DNA of 48,088 nucleotides from contig NZ_SDIF01000049.1 of NCBI RefSeq assembly GCF_004122735.1, positions 1 to 48,088 on the forward strand, read 5' to 3'. The notes beneath the pieces are model-generated. The model did no database searches and had not been told where the DNA came from. It saw only the letters and a list, made by a program, of their open reading frames with translations. Positions 42,897 through 48,088 of the stretch are shown here, piece by piece (within the stretch, counting starts at the first letter, position 1; the number at the start of each line of letters is the position of its first letter). The stretch comes from Streptomyces sioyaensis (GTDB lineage: Bacteria > Actinomycetota > Actinomycetes > Streptomycetales > Streptomycetaceae). Position numbers and translations under genes: made by a program.

Positions 42897-43757
42897 TCAG
42901 TGACTGTGCCGGCGGCGCAGCGCCACGGCGGCGGACAGCCCCAGGGCGAGCAGAGCGGCGGCGGCCGCCACGGTCGAGGCCGCGGTCACCGGGAAGGAGT
43001 CGCCCGTGAGCGCCCCGGCCTCGACGGGCGCCTTCCGGGGGCCCTTCCCGGCGGCGGGCGGGCCGTAGCCGCCGGCCTCCCCGCGCCTGTCGTACGCGGA
43101 GCCGGGGAGCTTGTCCCCGTAGGCCTTCGCCACCCGCGTGCGGTAGGCGGCGACCGTGGTGCCGTGCGCGCCGACGGCCTTGCGGGCGTCGGCGTCCAGT
43201 GGCTCGATCCGGTCGCCGCGCTGGACGTACCAGGCGTCGATCTGCGGCTCGTGGAAGACCGTGCCGCCCTGTGCCCGCGCGGCGCCGGCCGCGGTGTAAC
43301 GGGTCTCGTCGTCGCCGCCGGCGATATTGACGACCTTCCAGGCACCGCCCTGCGAGGCGGTCCACACCGAGGCGGTCCGGCCGTCGGCGGCCACCGCCTT
43401 GGTGGCGAGGAACTCCAGCCGGGCGACCGGGGCCGCCGGCCGGCCGCGGACGAAGTCCGGTGACAGGCCGTACACGGGGACGGTGCCGCCCTCGATGCGC
43501 GGGGCGGCCGGTGCGGCCCCGGTCACGGCGGCGCCGCCGTGCTGCCCCTCGGCGGCGAAGAACCGGGCGAGGGTGTGCAGGGTCGCGGGGGCGGTGGCCG
43601 CCGCACGGGCGGCGGTGAGGCTCGCGCGGGCCGGGGCCTGGGGCGCGGGGACGGCCGCGGCCAGTGCGGGGTGCGGCGTGAGGCCCATGAGGGCGGTCGC
43701 GACCGTCCCGGTGGCGACGGCGCGGAGGGCGGTGCGGACTGCGGTGCGCTTCGTCAT
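42897..43757 (-). CDS. Secreted, C-terminally anchored protein encoded with the cysteine protease
   Basis: The product is a 286-residue protein with a signal peptide (RTALRAVATGTVATALMGL, cleavage near ALAAA) and a C-terminal hydrophobic helix (VAAAAALLALGLSAAVAL) followed by RRRHSH, so it is probably anchored in the membrane facing outward. The middle has LEFLATKAVAADGRTASVWT, WKVVNIAGGDDETRY and ARAQGGTVFHEPQIDAWYV, a compact domain I do not recognise. The Pro/Ala-rich stretch after the signal may be a wall spacer. Its ATG lies 4 bases after the protease stop codon, so the two proteins surely act together; inhibitor, chaperone or membrane partner are possibilities. Confidence 0.78.
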   Translation of the reverse strand: MTKRTAVRTALRAVATGTVATALMGLTPHPALAAAVPAPQAPARASLTAARAAATAPATLHTLARFFAAEGQHGGAAVTGAAPAAPRIEGGTVPVYGLSPDFVRGRPAAPVARLEFLATKAVAADGRTASVWTASQGGAWKVVNIAGGDDETRYTAAGAARAQGGTVFHEPQIDAWYVQRGDRIEPLDADARKAVGAHGTTVAAYRTRVAKAYGDKLPGSAYDRRGEAGGYGPPAAGKGPRKAPVEAGALTGDSFPVTAASTVAAAAALLALGLSAAVALRRRHSH

Positions 43758-43761
43758 GGCC

Positions 43762-44409
43762 TCAGGCTCCTATCCGGTAGAGGGAGTGTGTCCAGGAGAA
43801 GGAGCTGCCGTTCACGTAGTAGTCGAAATCGCCCCAGTTATAGCGATTATTGGTCGCCCAGGGATCACCCCAGTAGACCCAGTTGCGTTCTGTGTCATAG
43901 CCATAGAGCACATGCATGTGGCCGCCACCGGAGGACCACTGGATGCGGGTCTCCATCGGACGGCCGGCGTCGATCTCGCTCTGCACGGTGCCGTAGCCGA
44001 GCGAACCGCTCACGTAGGAGCCGGAGTTGATGCCCATCCAGGCGAAGGCGTTCTGCACATTGCCCAGGGTGGCCTGGTCGTTGGGGCAGGAGGTGCCCTG
44101 CTGGCGCTGGAAGGCGGCGTTGCAGAACTCGTTCTGGCTGTAGTTCTTGCCGTACCAGGCCGCGATGGTGTTGCCCGAGCCCGCCCAGCACCAGTTGGTG
44201 TTCTCCTGGGCCTGCATGGCGATGCCGAGGCTGTTGGCGGTGCGCAGGGCGGCCGCCGTACTACGGGCGGTGAGGGCGTGCGCCGGGGGTGTGAGGGGGG
44301 TGGCAGAGGCGGGGATCGTCCCCGTGAGCATGGTCAGTGCGGCGGCGGTGAGGGCCGCGGCCGACAGCCATCTGCGGCGGGAAACGCGTGCGTGGGGTGC
44401 ACGAGTCAT
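43762..44409 (-). CDS. Secreted papain-like cysteine protease
   Basis: The product is a 215-residue exported protein. The signal begins MTRAPHARVSRRRWLSAAAL, with cleavage near ASATP, followed by a short propeptide-like region. The catalytic domain has the cysteine in ENTNWCWAGSGNTIAAWY, the histidine in GGHMHVLYGYD and the Asp/Asn in VYWGDPWATNN, the C39/papain-like arrangement also seen in the AvrRpt2-type family. Two further cysteines (EFCNAAF and TSCPNDQ) could form a disulfide. It is the first gene of a two-gene operon and is divergent from an HTH regulator. The substrate is unknown; a role in interaction with other organisms or in development is speculative. Confidence 0.85.
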   Translation of the reverse strand: MTRAPHARVSRRRWLSAAALTAAALTMLTGTIPASATPLTPPAHALTARSTAAALRTANSLGIAMQAQENTNWCWAGSGNTIAAWYGKNYSQNEFCNAAFQRQQGTSCPNDQATLGNVQNAFAWMGINSGSYVSGSLGYGTVQSEIDAGRPMETRIQWSSGGGHMHVLYGYDTERNWVYWGDPWATNNRYNWGDFDYYVNGSSFSWTHSLYRIGA

Positions 44410-44543
44410 GGCGTTCCTCCCGAACAGGGGGGTGAGGGGGGTGAGAGGAGCGCATCCGGATGCTGTTGAGGAGCATCGGGTGTTGTCGCAGGCAGGTCAA
44501 CACGCTTCAATGCGAGATGACATGGGGGTGTGGACGGAGGGGC

Positions 44544-44627
44544 CCGGATGTGAACGGCCGGTGCCCGGCTTGCTGCAGTGACCTGGCCGTACGGCGCGCA
44601 GCGGGCGATCCGGATGTGAACGTTCAC
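44544..44627. promoter_or_regulatory. Repeated motif and palindrome between the protease and HTH genes
   Basis: CCGGATGTGAACG occurs at 44544-44556 and again at 44610-44622. The second copy runs into a perfect 12-bp palindrome, GTGAACGTTCAC (44616-44627), 20 bases before the HTH gene start. A related CCGGATG lies near 44455. These are good candidates for the binding sites of the HTH protein. Confidence 0.55.
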
Positions 44628-44647
44628 CGCGCCGGAGGATTGAGGCA

Positions 44648-45586
44648 ATGGCACAGGACACCCCCCGGTCGGCCGAGCTGGCGCAGCTGCTGCGCACCGG
44701 CCCGTTCCACCTCGCGCTGCGCTCCGCGCTCACCGAGCGCGGGCTCGCCCTCACCCGCGTCCAGCACAAGCTCGCGGAGCGCGGCATCACCATCGGGGTG
44801 ACCAGCCTGAGTTACTGGCAGCAGGGCGCCCGGCGCCCGCAGCGCCCCGAGTCGCTGCGGGCGGTGCGCGCCCTGGAGGAGGTCCTGGAGCTGCCCGCGC
44901 GCTCGCTGCACCGGCTGCTGGTGCCGGAGGGCAGCGGCCTCCCGGAGGCCGAGCGGCCGGCCGCCCGCACGTACCGCTCCCTGGTGGCGCCCGCCGAGGC
45001 GCTGCGGCAGCTGTTCACCGAGCTGGAGGCTCCCGCGGACGGCGGTCTGCACACCGTGGGCCATCATGAGCGGGTCCGCATCGGGCCCGAGCGCCGGCTC
45101 CTGGAACGGGAGTCACTCCAGGTGGTGCGCGCACACCGGGACGGCGTGGACCGCTATGTCGCCATCCACCGCGGCGATGCCGGCTGCGATCCCTCCCGCG
45201 TCCGGGTGCGGGCCGCGGAGAACTGCCGGCTGGGCCGGGTGCGCGGGAGCGCCGAGGCCGGGGTGGTGGTCGCCGAGCTGCTCTTCGACGCCCGGCTGCG
45301 GGCCGGTGACACCCATGTCTTCGGCTACGTCTTCGAGGACGGCAGCGGCGGCCCGAGCACCGAGTACCTGCGCGGCTTCAGTTTCGCCGGCGGCCAGTAC
45401 GTGCTCCAGGTCCGGTTCGACGAGGCGGCGCTGCCGGTGCGCTGCCGCCGCTTCGCCCAGACCTCGCCGGGCGCGCCGCGCAGCGGTCGACAAGAACTGA
45501 CGCTCAGCGGACAGCACCGCGCGGTGCACCTCGTGGAGCAGGGGGTACGGCCCGGGATACTGGGCATCGCCTGGGACTGGGGGTGA
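44648..45586 (+). CDS. Helix-turn-helix (XRE-like) regulator, streptomycete type
   Basis: The product is a 312-residue cytosolic protein. Residues ~15-75 (LRSALTERGLALTRVQHKLA, GITIGVTSLSYWQQGARRPQ) form an XRE-like HTH in which the recognition helix contains LSYWQQGARRP, a pattern common in actinomycete developmental and regulatory proteins. The remaining ~220 residues are a beta-rich sensory domain I cannot name (VGHHERVRIGPERRLLERES, VVAELLFDARLRAGDTHVFG, EYLRGFSFAGGQYVLQVRFD). ATG 44648 has GGAGG eight bases upstream. It is divergent from the protease operon and ends near the converging Rieske gene. Control of the protease is a reasonable inference. Confidence 0.82.
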   Translation: MAQDTPRSAELAQLLRTGPFHLALRSALTERGLALTRVQHKLAERGITIGVTSLSYWQQGARRPQRPESLRAVRALEEVLELPARSLHRLLVPEGSGLPEAERPAARTYRSLVAPAEALRQLFTELEAPADGGLHTVGHHERVRIGPERRLLERESLQVVRAHRDGVDRYVAIHRGDAGCDPSRVRVRAAENCRLGRVRGSAEAGVVVAELLFDARLRAGDTHVFGYVFEDGSGGPSTEYLRGFSFAGGQYVLQVRFDEAALPVRCRRFAQTSPGAPRSGRQELTLSGQHRAVHLVEQGVRPGILGIAWDWG

Positions 45587-45601
45587 GTCCCCGCGACCGG
45601 A

Positions 45602-45616
45602 GCGGCGGACCGCCGC
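45602..45616. terminator. Short hairpin in a 31-bp convergent gap
   Basis: GCGGCGG (45602-45608) and CCGCCGC (45610-45616) form a compact palindrome between the HTH and Rieske genes and may end both transcripts. Confidence 0.45.
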
Positions 45617-45617
45617 C

Positions 45618-46031
45618 TCAGCCCGCGATCAGCTTGCCGTCCTTGGCCTTGACCGGCACCTCGGGCAGCGGGTCCGCCGCCGGCCCCTGGAGGACCTTGC
45701 CGGTGGTGACGTCGAAGCGGCTGCCGTGGCAGGGGCAGCTGCCCTCCTTCTTGTCGACCTCCGACAGGATGCAGCCGGCGTGGGTGCACTTGGCGCTGAA
45801 GCACTTGTACGTGCCCTTGGCGGGCTGCGACACCACGAGACGGTCCTCGCGGTAGAGCTTGGCGCCCCCGACCGGCACCTCGGCCGCGGCCCCGAGCTCG
45901 ACCGGCCGGTCGGGCACCGCCGAGGCGTTCGCGCCCGAGTCCCCCGACGAGCAGGCGGTCAGTCCGCAGCCGGCGGCGCCGGCGAGCGCGGCCCCCCGCA
46001 GCACGGTGCGGCGGGCGGGGGACTGGCTCAT
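45618..46031 (-). CDS. Rieske [2Fe-2S] lipoprotein
   Basis: The product is a 137-residue exported Rieske protein. The N-terminus has twin arginines (SPARRTVLRGAALAGAAG) followed by a lipobox-like LTAC, so it is probably a Tat-exported lipoprotein attached to the outer face of the membrane. Cluster ligands are in CTHAGC and CPCHGS, joined by a short loop, then the conserved RFDVTTGKVLQGPA. Two extra cysteines in the ligand motifs can form the stabilising disulfide of true Rieske proteins. ATG 46031 follows GGAGC. The partner oxidoreductase is not encoded nearby. It is unrelated to the cytosolic Rieske protein in the suf operon. Confidence 0.9.
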   Translation of the reverse strand: MSQSPARRTVLRGAALAGAAGCGLTACSSGDSGANASAVPDRPVELGAAAEVPVGGAKLYREDRLVVSQPAKGTYKCFSAKCTHAGCILSEVDKKEGSCPCHGSRFDVTTGKVLQGPAADPLPEVPVKAKDGKLIAG

Positions 46032-46199
46032 GGCTGCTCCAGAGGGGACGGCGTCAGTGGCTGGCGGCTGACGACGATACCGGCACAGACCGTTCCGCTT
46101 CCGGCCGGGCCGGGCGTCCGCGCAGCGAGAGAGGCGGCACGGAGAGCAGCGCGCCGTGGCCGGGCCCGGAGCGGGGGCGGGCGGCTTGTCCCCGGTGTG

Positions 46200-46227
46200 A
46201 CGTAAACGCTTACGCAAGCGTTTACGT
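46200..46227. promoter_or_regulatory. Double LacI-type operator
   Basis: ACGTAAACGCT (46200-46210) and AGCGTTTACGT (46217-46227) are perfect inverted repeats with a six-base centre. Each half is itself close to a LacI operator: GTAAACGCTTAC at 46202-46213 and GCAAGCGTTTAC at 46214-46225. It lies about 100 bp before the LacI gene. Confidence 0.8.
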
Positions 46228-46329
46228 TTCGGGCGGAGCCTCGTAGTGTGAGGGCTTCGCGGGAAGAGTGGCCGTGCCAGCGCGGCCCGGGGAGCCGCCG
46301 TGGCGCCCCGCGCGGGAAGGAAGAGCCGG

Positions 46330-47376
46330 ATGACGACGATGGCGGATGTGGCACGGCGTGCGGGGGTGTCCGTCGCCACGGTCTCGCACGTGCTGAACGG
46401 GACGCGGCCGGTGCGCCCGGATACCCGTACCGCGGTACTCGGCGCCATCGACGCGCTCGGCTACACCCACAACACCCTGGCCCGCTCCCTGGTCACCTCC
46501 CGTACCCGCTCGATCGGCCTGGCGGTCTCGGCGATCAGCAACCCGTACTTCACCGAGATCCTCCAGGGCGTCGAGGCCGGCGCCCTGGAAGCCGGCTACA
46601 GCCTGCTGCTCGCCGATCCGCACGACGACCCGCGGCACGAGCGCACGGTCGTCCAGCTGCTGCACGAGCGGCGGGTGGACGGCATGATCGTCGCGCCGTC
46701 CGCGGAGCCCGCCGAGATGGTGGAGTATCTGGCCCGACGCGAGGTGCCCACGGTCTTCCTGGACCGGCTGGTGGGCGACGACCACGACCAGGTGTGCGCC
46801 GAGAGCACCGGTCCGGTGCGTCAACTGGTCGAGCATCTGGCCGACTCGGGGCACACCCGGATCGGTCTGGTGGCCGGCCTCCCCGGGCTGAGCACGACCA
46901 CCGAGCGCGTCCAGGGCTACCGCGAGGGCCTGCGCGCCCGCGGGCTGCCGTTCGCCCCCGAACTCCTCGCCGGTGGCAACTCCGAGGCGGCGGGCGCCCA
47001 TGACGCCACCCGGCAGCTGCTCGCCGCGGCACAACCGCCCACCGCGCTGGTCACCGCCAACAACGCGATGACCATCGGCGCGCTCCGGGCGCTGCGCGAG
47101 CTGGGCCTGGAGGTGCCCCGCGATATCGCGCTGGCCTGTTTCGACGACTTCTCGTGGGCCGATCTGTTCACGCCCCGGCTGACCGTGATCGCCCAGCCCA
47201 GCAAGGAGATCGGGGCGGCGGCGGTCCAGCTGCTGCTGGAGCGGCTGGCGCAGCCGGACCGGCCGCCGCGCACCGTCCGTCTCCCCTGCACCTTCGTGCA
47301 CCGTACGTCGTGCGGCTGCGCCGAACCCGCCCCGGCCGCGCCCCCGGCCGCCCAGGAAAGGAACCGCACCCCGTGA
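46330..47376 (+). CDS. LacI-family transcriptional regulator
   Basis: The product is a 348-residue LacI/GalR regulator. The HTH is TTMADVARRAGVSVATVSHV with the hinge LNGTRPVRPDTRTAVLGAID. The periplasmic-binding-protein-like core carries SIGLAVSAISNPYFTEILQG, DGMIVAPSAEPAEMVEYLA and IALACFDDFSWADLFTPRLT. I start at ATG 46330 because GGAAGGA lies eight bases upstream; a GTG at 46300 would add ten residues. The perfect operator at 46200-46227 suggests autoregulation. The sugar kinase gene overlaps its stop by four bases, so the pair likely controls use of a sugar such as fructose. Confidence 0.92.
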   Translation: MTTMADVARRAGVSVATVSHVLNGTRPVRPDTRTAVLGAIDALGYTHNTLARSLVTSRTRSIGLAVSAISNPYFTEILQGVEAGALEAGYSLLLADPHDDPRHERTVVQLLHERRVDGMIVAPSAEPAEMVEYLARREVPTVFLDRLVGDDHDQVCAESTGPVRQLVEHLADSGHTRIGLVAGLPGLSTTTERVQGYREGLRARGLPFAPELLAGGNSEAAGAHDATRQLLAAAQPPTALVTANNAMTIGALRALRELGLEVPRDIALACFDDFSWADLFTPRLTVIAQPSKEIGAAAVQLLLERLAQPDRPPRTVRLPCTFVHRTSCGCAEPAPAAPPAAQERNRTP

Positions 47377-48088
47377 TCGTCGTCGCCGGCGAGGCACTGA
47401 TCGACCTCGTCCCCAGCCCGCAGGAGCCCTCCCCGAGCAGCCCGGGCGTGGACGTCGCCACCCCGGACGGCCGGCTTCCGGCGCTGCAGCCGCAGCGCGG
47501 CGGCGGCCCGTACAACACCGCGGTCGCGCTGGGGCGGCTGGGCTCGCCCGCCGCGTTCTGCTCCCGGGTCTCCACCGATGCCTTCGGTGCGGCGCTGCTG
47601 CACGGGCTGCACAGCAGCGGCGTGGACACCTCGCTGGTGCAGCGCGGCAGTGAACCGACCACCCTCGCCGTGGCCGACATCAGCCCGGACGGGTCGGCGG
47701 GCTACGGCTTCTATGCCGACGGCACCGCCGACCGGCTCTTCACCCTGCCGCCGGCGCTGCCCGCCACGGTCCGTGCGCTGTCCCTGGGCACCTGCTCGCT
47801 CGTGCTGGAACCGGGGGCGAGCGCCTATGAGGCCCTGCTGCACCGCGAGGCGCGGCGCGGGGTGTTCACGGCGCTGGACCCCAATATCCGGGCCGGTCTG
47901 ATCGCCGATCCGGACGCCTACCGGTCCCGCTTTCGCACCTGGCTCCCCGATCTCGCCCTCCTGAAGATGTCGGAGGAGGACGCCCTGTGGCTGGCGGGGG
48001 CCGGTGCCGCGGCGGGCGGCGGAGCGCAGGATGTCGCGCCAGTCGTCGTCGCCGAGCGCGGTGACGGCGGCGTACGAGAGGGCGTCGT
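47373..48088 (+). CDS. PfkB-family sugar kinase (fructokinase-like), 3' end missing
   Basis: The gene begins at GTG 47373, overlapping the LacI stop (GTGA). About 212 residues are reliable: VVAGEALIDLVPSP, RGGGPYNTAVALGRLG (the conserved sugar-binding GG segment), AAFCSRVSTDAFG, GFYADGTADRLF, ALDPNIRAGLI and LLKMSEEDALWLAG, all typical of PfkB fructokinases. The ATP site GAGD is not reached. From about 48010 the frame changes to unusual codons (CCA, GTA, CGA), and the opposite strand reads as good kinase C-terminus. I therefore believe the true coding sequence stops being valid near 48010. Confidence 0.88.
   Translation, partial: MIVVAGEALIDLVPSPQEPSPSSPGVDVATPDGRLPALQPQRGGGPYNTAVALGRLGSPAAFCSRVSTDAFGAALLHGLHSSGVDTSLVQRGSEPTTLAVADISPDGSAGYGFYADGTADRLFTLPPALPATVRALSLGTCSLVLEPGASAYEALLHREARRGVFTALDPNIRAGLIADPDAYRSRFRTWLPDLALLKMSEEDALWLAGAGAAAGGGAQDVAPVVVAERGDGGVREGV
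48010..48088 (-). other. Probably inverted sequence at the right window edge
   Basis: The reverse complement of the last ~79 bases reads DALSYAAVTALGDDDWRDIL followed by RSAAR with uniform G/C third positions. From memory this resembles the C-terminal region of streptomycete fructokinases (ALxxxxWRDILxFAARAA). The window appears to end with a piece of the same kinase gene in reverse orientation, matching the fold-back at the left edge. Confidence 0.55.

Noticed and set aside
42323..43009. Rightward open frame across the uvrC upstream region
   Set aside because: It runs through the tandem repeat and the G tract, has low-complexity composition and extends antisense into a real gene.

Overview
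The window is high-GC actinobacterial DNA. Proteins, overlapping ATGA/GTGA gene junctions, frequent GTG/TTG starts and gene order all point to Streptomyces or a close relative. The order suf operon - heme A genes - pentose phosphate genes - secG/tpiA/pgk/gap - whiA/yvcK/rapZ/uvrC is the conserved core-chromosome block also found in Streptomyces coelicolor and, rearranged, in Mycobacterium. Nothing suggests a plasmid, prophage or integrative element.

Layout. (1) 1-7228: a TerD-family gene cut by the left edge, a SAM methyltransferase, a secreted PhoX-type phosphatase behind a PHO-box-like site, an uncharacterised acidic protein, a secreted endonuclease/phosphatase-fold nuclease and a 49-residue basic protein. 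(2) 7307-11326: lysine/diaminopimelate genes dapA and dapD around an EI24-type membrane protein, then an SMR efflux pump and its TetR regulator under a double palindromic operator. (3) 11354-18200: a complete operon sufR-sufB-sufD-Rieske ferredoxin-sufC-sufS-sufU-sufT with a terminator, a SufR-type operator and an iron-box-like site. (4) 18361-23813: an ABC exporter pair, heme A synthase, an amidohydrolase, a small unknown and protoheme farnesyltransferase. (5) 24268-30863: tkt-tal-zwf-opcA-pgl, the pentose phosphate operon. (6) 30971-36950, leftward: pgi, an RbpA-family RNA polymerase-binding protein, secG, tpiA, pgk and gap. (7) 37264-42324, leftward: uvrC-rapZ-yvcK-whiA, with every junction overlapping. 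(8) 42325-48088: accessory genes, namely a secreted cysteine protease with a membrane-anchored partner, a divergent HTH regulator, a Rieske lipoprotein, and a LacI regulator with a sugar kinase cut by the right edge.

Most of the window is housekeeping: NADPH and pentose supply, lower glycolysis, Fe-S cluster and heme A assembly, and sporulation/cell-envelope regulation. The more unusual signals are mostly regulatory: three 34-bp direct repeats upstream of gap, 20-bp repeats upstream of tkt, paired TetR operators covering a predicted leaderless promoter, two iron-related sites ahead of suf, and repeated motifs between the protease and the HTH gene. Both ends of the window appear to be inverted (fold-back) sequence, which suggests that it is a whole draft contig whose extreme ends should not be trusted.
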